Notes under the pieces: model-generated | What the model saw: only the letters and a program-made list of their open reading frames with translations | Told to the model about the DNA's origin: nothing | Database searches by the model: none | Source: Synechococcus sp. A15-62 | Lineage (GTDB): Bacteria > Cyanobacteriota > Cyanobacteriia > PCC-6307 > Cyanobiaceae | Direction of reading: 5' to 3' | Length of the DNA: 64,000 nt | Assembly (NCBI RefSeq): GCF_014280075.1 | Contig: NZ_CP047950.1 | Location: forward strand, 1,550,001-1,614,000 | Translations under genes and position numbers: made by a program | In this document: one piece after another, positions 17,327 through 25,833 of the stretch | Numbering within the stretch: position 1 is the stretch's first letter | How the letters are laid out: every line of letters starts with the position of its first letter

Positions 17327-18400
17327 TTAACGGCTGCGCAGCACCAGGCCATCGCGATGCACCACCACCGGAGAGGACTCTCCGGGAGATGGGTCATTCA
17401 TCGCGGCCCGCAACTGGTCGCTGTCCATCGAACAGAGGCCACGGCCCAGATCCTCACCATCAGGGTCCAGCAACTGAACGGGTTGATTGGCGGCGAAGTC
17501 ACCCCGCACCGCCGTCACACCCACCAGCAGCAGGGACGCACCACGGTGCTGCAGCGCCGCACAGGCTCCCGCATCCAGCTGCAGTTCACCCTCGGGTCGA
17601 AGCACATGGGCAAGCCAACTGCGTCGATTGCCCAGGGGTTCAGGGTGGGGATGAAACACCGTCCCTCCCCGTTCTCCCTGCAACAAAGCCTCAAGGCGAG
17701 CGGGATCGCGGCCGTCGGCGAGCTGCACGGTGATGCCACTGGCGGTGGCGATGCGGGCTGCCGCCAGCTTCGTGGTCATTCCCCCGGTGCCCCAGCGCCC
17801 CCCGTCGCCGGCCCCCTGTTCCAACGAGTCCAGCTCCCGAGGGTGGCGAACATCCGAGATCGGTTCGGCGTTGGCATCAACCCGTGGATCCGAGGAATAG
17901 AGGCGATCAACATCCGTGAGCAGGATCAGTTGCTGCGCTTCAACGGCGGCGGCCACCAACGCCGAGAGGGTGTCGTTGTCGCCGAAGCGCAACTCAGCCG
18001 GCGAAAGGGCATCGTTCTCATTGATCACCGGCAGCACCCCCCAGCTCAGCAGCTGCCGCAAGGTGCCCGAAGCATTTTGGTAGCGACGGCGATCGGCCAG
18101 GTCGGAGCGGGTCAGCAGCACCTGGGCCACGGAACGACCATGGCGGGCCATGGACCGTTCATAGAGCGCCATCAACGCCCCCTGGCCAATGGCTGCAGCC
18201 GCCTGCAGGGCCACCACCGTGTCGGGTCGGTTGGTGAGGGCCAGCTTCTGGCAGCCCAGCCCGACGGCACCACTGGTGACCAGCACCACCTGATCACCGC
18301 GGTCCATGGCCCCTGCGAAGCAGCGGGCATAGCCATCAATCATGGTAGCGGTCTCCCCCCGAAGCAGGCTGGTGCCGATTTTCACGACCCACAGGGTCAT
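17327..18400 (-). CDS. proB: glutamate 5-kinase
   Basis: 357 residues. An amino-acid kinase domain ([10 protein letters not shown] at 5-14, VTSGAVGLG at 41-49, INENDALSP near 119-127, [15 protein letters not shown] near 205-219) is followed by a C-terminal PUA domain (about 270-350). It makes gamma-glutamyl phosphate, the first step of proline synthesis, and is usually inhibited by proline. Its ATG overlaps the yqeG stop by four bases. Confidence 0.95.
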   Translation of the reverse strand: MTLWVVKIGTSLLRGETATMIDGYARCFAGAMDRGDQVVLVTSGAVGLGCQKLALTNRPDTVVALQAAAAIGQGALMALYERSMARHGRSVAQVLLTRSDLADRRRYQNASGTLRQLLSWGVLPVINENDALSPAELRFGDNDTLSALVAAAVEAQQLILLTDVDRLYSSDPRVDANAEPISDVRHPRELDSLEQGAGDGGRWGTGGMTTKLAAARIATASGITVQLADGRDPARLEALLQGERGGTVFHPHPEPLGNRRSWLAHVLRPEGELQLDAGACAALQHRGASLLLVGVTAVRGDFAANQPVQLLDPDGEDLGRGLCSMDSDQLRAAMNDPSPGESSPVVVHRDGLVLRSR

Positions 18401-18918
18401 GCTGAAGGCGCCCCCATCACGCGGGCCATGGCGCGTTCAAACCGCTGCACCCGGTCATGGCTGCAGGGCTTGCCGTCCTCTCTAACCGGGCGCACCAGCA
18501 CGGTGTAGAGCCCCATTCGATTGCCACAGAGCACATCCGTGAACAGGCGGTCGCCGATCATCGCGATCGCCTCCGGTGGCAGCGCAAGATCACGAACCAC
18601 GCTGCGCAGGGCACCACGGCGGGGCTTGCCGGCACCAAAGGTGAAGCTGACCTGCAGCTGATCCGCCACAGCAGCAATCCGCTCGCGGGAGGGGTTGTTG
18701 CTGAACAGATGCAATTGCAGGCGGCGGCCGGCATCCACCAGCCAGTCGCGCACCGGCCCTGGGAGGGTCACGTCGCGACCGGGCAGAAGGGTTCGGTCGA
18801 CGTCAATCACGGCGGCCTTTAGGCCATGGGCCGTGAGGTGGGGAAGCGAAAGCTGGGCGATGGTGAGATGGGGATCCCAATCGGGGATCAACCAGTGCTG
18901 TGCCGTCAATCCGGCCAT
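18397..18918 (-). CDS. YqeG-family HAD phosphatase
   Basis: 173 residues of the HAD IIIA type. Motif I is AVIDVDRTLLP at 36-46, with catalytic Asp pair 39 and 41 where the family has DxDxTL; motif II is LFSNN; the later acidic motif is AMIGDRLFTDVL. YqeG-like proteins are conserved in cyanobacteria and Firmicutes as probable phosphatases; plant relatives act on phosphatidylglycerophosphate. pgsA lies 8 kb away, but the role here is inferred. Confidence 0.85.
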   Translation of the reverse strand: MAGLTAQHWLIPDWDPHLTIAQLSLPHLTAHGLKAAVIDVDRTLLPGRDVTLPGPVRDWLVDAGRRLQLHLFSNNPSRERIAAVADQLQVSFTFGAGKPRRGALRSVVRDLALPPEAIAMIGDRLFTDVLCGNRMGLYTVLVRPVREDGKPCSHDRVQRFERAMARVMGAPSA

Positions 18919-19460
18919 TCACGCTCCTCCAGTTCCGCCTCAATCAAGGGTTGAATGCGATCGAGCTCATCGTCGCTCAGCAGCACGGCCTGGCCATCCA
19001 CCATTCGCACCAACACCAGGAACGGATCGAGCGGGATGTAGAGGCCGTATTCCTCCGCTTCAACCATGAAGCTCACCAGCAGTTCAAAGGTCTCGGCGTC
19101 CTCATCAACGTCGTCGTCCTCCTCCAGCTCGTCGAGCTCGTCCTGATCCGGCTCCTCCAATTCACCACTGACGGTGAGGGTGATCGCCGATCGCACCAGA
19201 ACCAGATCGTGCTCCTGGAGCACCACATCAGCCACCGAGAGAATCGGCTCGCTGCTGGCAACTTCCGTAATCGGCACCGGCTCAGCATCGTCATTGAGCC
19301 GAAACAGCGAGACCGGTGTATCAACCGGCGAGAGCAGGGCGTAGTCCTGCCCCTCGATGGGGATCAGATGCTCGAGGAAACACAGCAGGTCATGGCCCTC
19401 GCGGTCGCGGACCAGCAGGGTGGGGTGATCGCTGCTCTTACCGGGGCCCGACTCAGACAT
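18906..19460 (-). CDS. DUF3727/DUF1292-like cyanobacterial protein
   Basis: 184 residues from the ATG at 19460; a longer frame exists but runs into the ruvX tail. Two related beta-rich halves (VRDREGHDLLCFLEHLIP and SFMVEAEEYGLYIPLDP) are joined by a very acidic linker (about 110-135, mostly Asp and Glu). This DUF3727-ruvX-yqeG-proB neighbourhood is common in cyanobacteria. Function unknown. It overlaps the yqeG start by 13 bases. Confidence 0.75.
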   Translation of the reverse strand: MSESGPGKSSDHPTLLVRDREGHDLLCFLEHLIPIEGQDYALLSPVDTPVSLFRLNDDAEPVPITEVASSEPILSVADVVLQEHDLVLVRSAITLTVSGELEEPDQDELDELEEDDDVDEDAETFELLVSFMVEAEEYGLYIPLDPFLVLVRMVDGQAVLLSDDELDRIQPLIEAELEEREWPD

Positions 19461-19480
19461 CGACGCGGCTCTGACTGGGC

Positions 19481-19957
19481 TCAGGATCCACCATCGCTCG
19501 CCCCGGCGCCCGACCTTGACGCAGTCTGTTGGGCCGGTTTGAGCTCCGGACCCTCCGCCAACCACTGCTCCAGCAGCAGGGCGGCGGCTGCACTGTCGAG
19601 ACGTCCGCTGCGGTCGCCCGTCAGCCCGAAATGTTCACCGGCCGCCCAGGTGCTGCTGTGTTCATTCACCCAGGCCAGGGGCAGATCGAGGGCGGCAGCC
19701 AGGCGCAGGCCATAACGCTGGCAATGCTCCGCCTGGGCCGTGGGCTGGCCCGCGGCATCCAGGGGCAAGCCCACCACGAGCCCCTGCACCGACCGTTCGC
19801 AGCAGTGAGCCCGCAGAACGACCAGATCGGCATCAAAGCGACCGCGGCGCAGGGCAGCGAGGGGCGTGACGCTGATGCCGAGGGCATCGCAACCGGCCAG
19901 GCCGATGCGCCGCCGGCCCACATCCAGGCTGAGGATCGAACAGGGACGGGGCCGCAT
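19481..19957 (-). CDS. ruvX: RuvX/YqgF Holliday junction resolvase-like protein
   Basis: 158 residues with an RNase H-like fold. The first acidic residue is in SLDVGRRRIG (12 in the read). The GLVVGLPLDAAG motif is near 60-70, Glu lies in VNEHSST and Asp in LDSAAAALLLE. YqgF proteins process pre-16S rRNA 5' ends and were also proposed as resolvases. The start overlaps the upstream gene stop by one base. Confidence 0.88.
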   Translation of the reverse strand: MRPRPCSILSLDVGRRRIGLAGCDALGISVTPLAALRRGRFDADLVVLRAHCCERSVQGLVVGLPLDAAGQPTAQAEHCQRYGLRLAAALDLPLAWVNEHSSTWAAGEHFGLTGDRSGRLDSAAAALLLEQWLAEGPELKPAQQTASRSGAGASDGGS

Positions 19958-20988
19958 CAGTGCCGATCACCCAGGCTTGGCGTGGGCAGGGGTGTGCCCT
20001 GGGGCCGTAAGCGACCGAGAACCTGATCAAGCGATCGGGTCAGCTGCAGGTTGCGCTGGGGTGATTGACGCCGCCACATGCTGCGTCCAAGCAGCAGCTG
20101 CTCATCGCCGCGGGTCCAGCCCGCCGCCTCCAGGATCCGGCTCAGGGGTGCATCGTCAAAAGCCGTGAGCAGCCCGCGGGGGCGGCCGCGCTGAAGGATC
20201 CCGTTCAACACATGCGGAAGGGCCTGATCCAGCCGGGGATCCCAGGCGAGATCGCGCATGAGCTCAAGAACGCCGGCCTCTCCCGCATCGGGTAGGCGGA
20301 TGCAGCCCGCCAACACAGCGTCTCCGGCCATGAGCACGCCGCAACCGGGGCCGTTCCGATCCAGCAAATCCAGCCAATGGCGGTCAGTGATCTGACGCAG
20401 GTGGCTGTGGCTACCGCCCTGCTCGATCGGCCAGAGCAACTGGGCAGTGCGGCGGTTCAAGGCCGCCCAGCGCAGACCCGCAGGCAGCTGATCGCTGCTT
20501 GATGGCTCAAGCTCAGTCCCTGGTGGACACCAGCACTGATACGGGCGGAGCGGTTGAAAGCCCAGCTCCCGCAACAGGGCAATGGCATCGGCATCGGTGG
20601 CCGGGCAGCGGATCACCCAGCTGCAGATCTGGGCCGTCCAGGACTGCAGAGCCTGCTGAAGCAGGGACTGCTGAATGGTGCGATGGCTTTGATCGTCCAG
20701 CGGACCCAGCAGCTCCGGCAAATGGAGGATCCAGCAGCTGCCGCGACGGTTGAACGGCCGGGCCACCACACTTGCCACCGGACGATCTCCGGCAATGGCG
20801 ATCAGGCAACGGGGCGAGCGGCTTGGGAGCAGATCAGGAAAGCGCTGCTCAACTCTTGAGAGCCATTCACCGATCAGAAAGCCCTGAAAGCGTGAGAGCT
20901 GATCCAGCGGGCCGTTTTGCCCCCACTGCGCCAGATGGGCCGGATTGAGGGGCTCAATGCGGATGGAGGTGGTCTTGGGTTCTGTCAC
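19957..20988 (-). CDS. GNAT-like acyltransferase family protein
   Basis: 343 residues with two GNAT-like halves. The first (about 55-150) contains RCLIAIAGDRPVASVVARPF, and the second (about 170-310) contains GVLMAGDAVLAGCIRLPDAG then GVLELMRDLAWDP. It is conserved next to ruvX in cyanobacteria. The acetyl-CoA pyrophosphate-loop motif is poorly conserved, so activity is uncertain. A basic C-terminal tail with Pro and Leu follows. Confidence 0.6.
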   Translation of the reverse strand: MTEPKTTSIRIEPLNPAHLAQWGQNGPLDQLSRFQGFLIGEWLSRVEQRFPDLLPSRSPRCLIAIAGDRPVASVVARPFNRRGSCWILHLPELLGPLDDQSHRTIQQSLLQQALQSWTAQICSWVIRCPATDADAIALLRELGFQPLRPYQCWCPPGTELEPSSSDQLPAGLRWAALNRRTAQLLWPIEQGGSHSHLRQITDRHWLDLLDRNGPGCGVLMAGDAVLAGCIRLPDAGEAGVLELMRDLAWDPRLDQALPHVLNGILQRGRPRGLLTAFDDAPLSRILEAAGWTRGDEQLLLGRSMWRRQSPQRNLQLTRSLDQVLGRLRPQGTPLPTPSLGDRH

Positions 20989-21026
20989 CGGACACCCTCC
21001 AACCCCAACTGATCACAATGTATCGC

Positions 21027-22187
21027 TCATTCCAGGCCTGGCCGCACCAACACCATGGGAGTGCGTTCATTGGCATTGCCAGCGGGGTTGGGGCGCAGGG
21101 CCCGGCCCAGCAAGCCCTCGTCACAACCGGGGCTGGAGGCCAGCACCTTCACGCGGCCGAGGTCGTTGACATCGACGATGGCAACGTCGACCCCGAGTTC
21201 AGCGGAGGCATCACGGCAGAACTGCTCAGCCCGGGATGGCCCCAGAACAATGGTCTGGTCGTAGGGCGGTGTTGTACCGGTGATGTCGTCGATCAAGCGG
21301 GCCTGGTCGCCGGCGAGGCGATAGAAGCCACCGGGGATGCCCACCAGCTTCATCAGCAGCCCCCCAATCCAGGCGGCCAGCACCCGGGTGGGCCCCACCA
21401 GATCGATCAAGGTCTGCATGCCGCAGGCCGTGGCCAAGCTGCTGGTGGGGTGGAACACACGGCAGGCCAGACGCGCCACCATGCCGGGCTCCACCTCACT
21501 GGGATGGCGGTAGCGCCCCTGGATCACAGCCACGGGGGTTTCGCCGATGGTGAGGATGTCGCCGGGCTGCACCAGGTCGGCGGCATAGGTGCGCAGGACG
21601 TCAATGGCGTCATCCAGGGGCCCGAGCAGGTGGGTGCGAAGGGGCAACACACGGCAGCCTTCCCCCTGGCGGAAGTGGGCTTGATCGGGCTGCAGGGGTT
21701 CAGGACGGGTGAGGGGAACCAGCACACCCTGACGGCGCTGCAGGCGACCGAAGGGTCCGTAATTGACCCACTGGACATCCACCCAGAGGCTGTCGACCCG
21801 GGCCGATGGCGTCGGCCCGGTGATCTCGATCGAGACCCGGGCACGGGTGGTCTTGCGTCCTTTGACGATGTAGGCCGCCCAGTAGCCGTCTGCGCGGGTC
21901 TCCTCGTCGGGATGGTCAGCAATGATCCGCGTTTTCACCTCCAGGCCGGCGGGGTCGGAGGAGCCCAGCAGCACGGGCTCGACCCGCAGCTCCGGCACAA
22001 AGACCTCCATGCGGGGGTGGGGGTTGCTGATCTCCAGCACACCTTCGATGCGGAGCCGCCCGCCCAGATCATCCACACGCCAGTCGGGCGGGGTCATCCG
22101 CAACGGTGAGGCCGGTCTGAGGCGATGGCGGAGCTCCAGCCAGGCCACAGCAAGTCCAAGGCCGAGCGGAGCAAGCAGCAGCGACAC
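21027..22187 (-). CDS. CofE-like (F420-0:gamma-glutamyl ligase-like) membrane-linked protein
   Basis: 386 residues from a GTG at 22187. A hydrophobic N-terminus (2-17) is followed by a beta-rich domain (about 30-150) and a CofE-like half (about 165-386). The latter contains LVQPGDILTIGETPVAVIQGRY and DITGTTPPYDQTIVLGPS with the Asp-rich ligand region DVAIVDVNDLGRVKVLASS. CofE adds glutamate to coenzyme F420-0. Cyanobacteria use the F420 precursor in some photolyases, so the substrate here is uncertain. Confidence 0.65.
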   Translation of the reverse strand: MSLLLAPLGLGLAVAWLELRHRLRPASPLRMTPPDWRVDDLGGRLRIEGVLEISNPHPRMEVFVPELRVEPVLLGSSDPAGLEVKTRIIADHPDEETRADGYWAAYIVKGRKTTRARVSIEITGPTPSARVDSLWVDVQWVNYGPFGRLQRRQGVLVPLTRPEPLQPDQAHFRQGEGCRVLPLRTHLLGPLDDAIDVLRTYAADLVQPGDILTIGETPVAVIQGRYRHPSEVEPGMVARLACRVFHPTSSLATACGMQTLIDLVGPTRVLAAWIGGLLMKLVGIPGGFYRLAGDQARLIDDITGTTPPYDQTIVLGPSRAEQFCRDASAELGVDVAIVDVNDLGRVKVLASSPGCDEGLLGRALRPNPAGNANERTPMVLVRPGLE

Positions 22188-22251
22188 AGCGGATCCGGCT
22201 CAGCGACCGGGACAACTGGCCGGCAGCGTAGGCGCCATGGCGGTGGGCGGC

Positions 22252-22818
22252 TTAGTTGGCGGTGACTTCGATGTTCACTTCGTTGAAGCTGCCTTCCTGA
22301 TCAATGCGCCCCAGTTCAGGAGCAGGAAGACCGGTGGAGGCGCTGATGGCGTCGTTGATCGCCGCCAGGGAAACCTGACCGTTCTGATCGAAAACAATCC
22401 GGCCATCGGTGCCGATCACCACCACCTGCGGAATGGTTCCAGACCAATAGGTGGCTGGATCACCGGCTCCCAGCGCTTCACGGCCCTGCAGCGGATCAGT
22501 GGAGAGCGGCAGAAGATCGATGCTGCGGCCCCAAAGCCGTTGCAGTTCCGACACCACCGGAGCGAAGCGTTTGCTCACGGCACTGTCATCCAGGTAGTAA
22601 ACGATCACGGCCGTGCGTCCCTCAGCAAGGGACTCCTCCAGGGTGCTGGCGGGAGGAACCAATGAACCGTTGCCGGCATAGAGGGCATAGATGTTGCCGT
22701 CGTAGCTGTCGCTGTTCAACACAGCGGCGGCTGGTGCGACATGGAGCAGCAGCGCGATCGAAACGGTGATCAGACAGCGCACCAAAGCAAGCATCAAGCC
22801 GAAGCAGCGGATCGCCAT
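22252..22818 (-). CDS. lumenal or periplasmic thioredoxin-fold protein
   Basis: 188 residues with a signal peptide (cleavage near AAA-VLN at about 32). A thioredoxin-like domain (TAVIVYYLDDSAVSKRFAPVV then IPQVVVIGTDGRIVFDQNG) keeps the cis-Pro (SGTIPQVV) but has no CxxC: YYLDDS stands where the active site would be. Similar cyanobacterial proteins are annotated as thylakoid photosystem I accumulation factors, which I regard as possible. It is 15 bases downstream of the DUF3685 gene. Confidence 0.65.
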   Translation of the reverse strand: MAIRCFGLMLALVRCLITVSIALLLHVAPAAAVLNSDSYDGNIYALYAGNGSLVPPASTLEESLAEGRTAVIVYYLDDSAVSKRFAPVVSELQRLWGRSIDLLPLSTDPLQGREALGAGDPATYWSGTIPQVVVIGTDGRIVFDQNGQVSLAAINDAISASTGLPAPELGRIDQEGSFNEVNIEVTAN

Positions 22819-22833
22819 TGTGGACCCAGGGGC

Positions 22834-24453
22834 CTAACCGCGGCCGAAGCTGCGTCCCATCCCCTGGGCGATGCCCCGCCCCACCAAACCGATGGCACGA
22901 CCCAGCACCTGGGTGAGCAGGATCACGGCAAGGTCGCCGATGCGGCGCACCAGGGCCTGCACCTGGGGCGCGAGGGCATCCCGGGCTTCCAAGAGCAAGG
23001 CCACCTGCCGCTGCCACCAACCCAGCTGATTGAGCTCCTTGTCGCGAGGCTCCGTCAGCAGCAGCGGTTCGATGCGACCGGAGCGCAACTGAAACAGGGT
23101 GCGCTGGCTTTCATAAAGCTGAATCGGACGCTCCACCCAATCCGCCCAGCGCAGCTGGGTGTTCAAGCGGTTTCTGAGGCGGTCGAGTTCCCGGGTCGCC
23201 AGGAGGGGATCTCGCAGCAGATAACGACGCAGCTCCGGCCAGTCACCACAGGCATCGAGCAATTCAGCACCAATCAGTTCCGCCGTCCTCACCAGCCAGT
23301 TGCTGACCAGGGTTTCCAGTTGCAGGAAGGCCCTGGGGTCATCGGCCGGCAGCAGCAGGCCATTCACCAGCATCGGTTGATCAGCCACCAGCGGCGCCAG
23401 CATCACCGTTGGATCAGGCAGCTCGCCGTCTGCACCGGTGAGATCAGCACGGCTGAGCAGGGACGCCACAACCGGCTGCAGCTCGCCGTCACAGGGGATC
23501 TGGACGTAACTGCCGGCCAGAGCAGTGATGGCCTGCTGGCGCAATTCGGGCTGCAACGAATCCCAGGCCTGGGCCATCGCTATGCCGTCCTGGCGGCTGC
23601 GCAGGCGCTGCAAGACCTGATCAAGCTGTTGCAACAGGGCCAGTAGCAACTCCCGGCGGCGATCAGGATGCAGACCCTCAATCGCCAGCAGACGGCCGGT
23701 GGAATTGGTCAATCCAGCCTGAACCGATGCATCGATGCGGTCGCGGATGGCATCCCATACGGCAACGGCATTGCGTTCACGCAGGCTGATCGCCGTGTTG
23801 GTGGGTGATCCATCGCTAGACAAGGAGGGCCCCAAGGGTTCGGCGTGCTCGAGGCCCATCTGTAGCGGCCCCCAGAGCCAGAGCAACAAGCCCTTGGCGA
23901 AGCGCAATTCGCGGCGGCGCCCCTGCAGCAGCAGGAACAGCAACGGATGTTCCGGGGGTGGATTGAGGAGAGCCTCCACCCCCTGCAGGTCGCGGCTCAC
24001 CTGCTGCAGGCCACTCACCAACAACCACTGGCCCAGGCCCATGGTCTGCTCCTGGCCCCGGGACTCCGACGCAGCCTCCAGGCGAATGTCGCGTCCGCCC
24101 TGCAACAGGGTTTCGATGGCGTTCTGCAGGCCCTGGGCGTCGACGTTCTGGAGCAGGCCGGCCGCCGGCAGCTCCAGCAGCTGCTCCCGCGACAGGCGTA
24201 GGTCGCTGGGCAGCAGCAGCAGCACCGGGGCGGGCTGCCAGCGCTCCTGCAGGGCAAACAGCTCCTGTTGAATCGCCTCCAATGAGGCCACAGTGTCGAT
24301 CGACCAGATCACCAAAGCGGGGGCTCCCGTCAGGCGCTCAGGGCGAAGCACCACCTCCCAATCGTCCCTGGCGGAGGTGAGTTTCAGCGCCAGCGACTCC
24401 CCGAGCAAATCCGGAGCGAGCAGCAACATCCGCACCGGCGAAGGGGAGACCAA
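22834..24453 (-). CDS. DUF3685 (Ycf55-like) protein
   Basis: 539 residues from a TTG at 24453; an ATG at 24429 (MLLLAPDLLGES) gives 531 and may be the true start. Residues about 9-115 look like a degenerate response-regulator receiver (VLLLLPSDLRLSREQLLELP). The long second part is the helical DUF3685 region with many QxL and RRELLL heptads. The C-terminus (about 505-535) is hydrophobic and glycine-rich. Plastid Ycf55 is related. Function unknown; probably an operon with the thioredoxin-like gene. Confidence 0.75.
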   Translation of the reverse strand: MVSPSPVRMLLLAPDLLGESLALKLTSARDDWEVVLRPERLTGAPALVIWSIDTVASLEAIQQELFALQERWQPAPVLLLLPSDLRLSREQLLELPAAGLLQNVDAQGLQNAIETLLQGGRDIRLEAASESRGQEQTMGLGQWLLVSGLQQVSRDLQGVEALLNPPPEHPLLFLLLQGRRRELRFAKGLLLWLWGPLQMGLEHAEPLGPSLSSDGSPTNTAISLRERNAVAVWDAIRDRIDASVQAGLTNSTGRLLAIEGLHPDRRRELLLALLQQLDQVLQRLRSRQDGIAMAQAWDSLQPELRQQAITALAGSYVQIPCDGELQPVVASLLSRADLTGADGELPDPTVMLAPLVADQPMLVNGLLLPADDPRAFLQLETLVSNWLVRTAELIGAELLDACGDWPELRRYLLRDPLLATRELDRLRNRLNTQLRWADWVERPIQLYESQRTLFQLRSGRIEPLLLTEPRDKELNQLGWWQRQVALLLEARDALAPQVQALVRRIGDLAVILLTQVLGRAIGLVGRGIAQGMGRSFGRG

Positions 24454-24497
24454 GGGTTGAACACAAAACAGCTGGGCTCAAGGTAACGAGCTTCTGC

Positions 24498-24974
24498 TCA
24501 GTTCTCCAGGGTGCGCCGGCCGTTCAATTGCAGGGTGTACGACTCGATGCGAAAGCCGGTGCGCTGTTCGATCTGACGCAACAGGTCGTCGGGAAGAACA
24601 ACGTCGATGTCTTCGATCGAACCGCTGTCCAGACAGGTGAGATGGCTGTGGGGATCACTTCGGTAGCCTTACAGGCGACCACTGGCGCGGTCGAGGCACT
24701 CGATCACCCCAGCCGACTGCAGGGCCTCGAGGTTCTGATACACCGAGGTGTGGCCGATGCTGCGCCCCCTCAGATTCAGTTGTTCAAAGATGTCGCGGGC
24801 GCTGAGGTGACTTTTCTCGCTCCAGAGCAGGTCGAGCACCATGCGCCGCTGACGGCTGAGGCGCATGCCCAGCCGCCGGCACTGCTCAAACACCTCCTGC
24901 AAGCTGCCCTCGGGGGACGGCGTGCTGATCTTGCCGGCGGCTGCACTTACCACAGAAGGTGCCTGCTCCCTCAA
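24498..24974 (-). pseudogene. Fur-family regulator interrupted by an in-frame TAA
   Basis: The winged-helix DNA-binding half is intact (residues about 25-101, GMRLSRQRRMVLDLL then SIGHTSVYQNLEALQ). At 24669-24671 a TAA follows ASGRL where relatives have Tyr (GRLYGY). After it the frame continues for 56 sense codons with clear Fur-type similarity (GYRSDPHSHLTCLDSG, then IEDIDVVLP), ending at TGA 24498. One base change (TAT or TAC to TAA) explains it. The first part alone lacks the metal-binding and dimerisation domain. The intact form would have CLDSG, with no CxxC pair. It lies 20 bases downstream of hisA. Confidence 0.85.
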
Positions 24975-24994
24975 CCATAAGGCCCTAGGCCAGC

Positions 24995-25762
24995 TCAGGC
25001 GATGTCTGCCGCCACGGCGGTGACGTCTTGAAGCCTTGCCTCACCCAAGGCGGCGATGGCCTCCGCAAGGTCGACACGGCCGTCGTAGAGGGCTCGGCCG
25101 ACGATCACCCCCGTCACACCAAGGGGCTCCAAGGGCAGAAGCGAGAGAAGGTCGGCCATACAGCCGATGCCACCGGAGGCAATCACCGGAACAGCGCTGC
25201 ATTGCGCCATGGTTCGCAGGGCCTCCAGGTTGGGGCCGGCGAGGGTGCCATCGGTGGCGATATCGGTGGTGATGATCGCCGCGATTCCGGCGGCACTGAA
25301 CTGCTTGGCCAGATCGGTGGCCAGAACATCGCTCTGCTCGATCCAGCCCCGGGTGGCCACCCGGCCGTCGTTGGCATCAATGCCCACCACGATGCGGCCG
25401 GGATGGCGTTGGGCCAACTTCTGAACCAACTCTGGCTGTTCAATCGCCACCGTGCCGAGGATGACCCGATCCAGGCCACAGGCGATCAATTCTTCGGCGC
25501 GCTCGAGCGAGCGCACACCACCACCGAGCTGGACAGGGATATCGAGGGCGGCGGTGATGGCCCGCACCGCTGCGTCATTGATCGGCTCACCGCGTTTGGC
25601 GCCATCGAGATCCACCAGGTGCAAACGGGTTGCCCCCTGGCTCTGCCAGCTGAGGGCCTGCGCCACAGGATCCTCACTGAATCGGGTCACCTGGTCGTAA
25701 TCCCCCTGGTGAAGCCGGACGCAGGCTCCATCAAGCAAATCAATGGCGGGAATGATCTCCAT
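24995..25762 (-). CDS. hisA: ProFAR isomerase HisA
   Basis: 255 residues from the ATG at 25762 (MEIIPAIDLLDGACVRL); upstream codons are not family-like. A TIM barrel with the catalytic Asp in AIDLLDG (Asp8) and the second in TDIATDGTLAGPN, and phosphate-binding segments GGGVRS and ASGGIG. It isomerises ProFAR to PRFAR in histidine synthesis. Divergent from the epimerase gene at 25834, with 71 bases between. Confidence 0.95.
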   Translation of the reverse strand: MEIIPAIDLLDGACVRLHQGDYDQVTRFSEDPVAQALSWQSQGATRLHLVDLDGAKRGEPINDAAVRAITAALDIPVQLGGGVRSLERAEELIACGLDRVILGTVAIEQPELVQKLAQRHPGRIVVGIDANDGRVATRGWIEQSDVLATDLAKQFSAAGIAAIITTDIATDGTLAGPNLEALRTMAQCSAVPVIASGGIGCMADLLSLLPLEPLGVTGVIVGRALYDGRVDLAEAIAALGEARLQDVTAVAADIA

Positions 25763-25833
25763 CGGGGTCGGGCCAGAGACCCACCATCCTGCAGCGCCAC
25801 GCTTCAATGACTGCGCTTTTAGGGCACAAGTGC

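Noticed and set aside
17357-18508. Plus-strand frame of 383 codons antisense to proB
   Set aside because: Composition of a mirror frame, and proB is unmistakable on the other strand.
21018-22109. Plus-strand frame of 363 codons antisense to the CofE-like gene
   Set aside because: No family resemblance; His/Gly/Gln-rich composition of an antisense frame.
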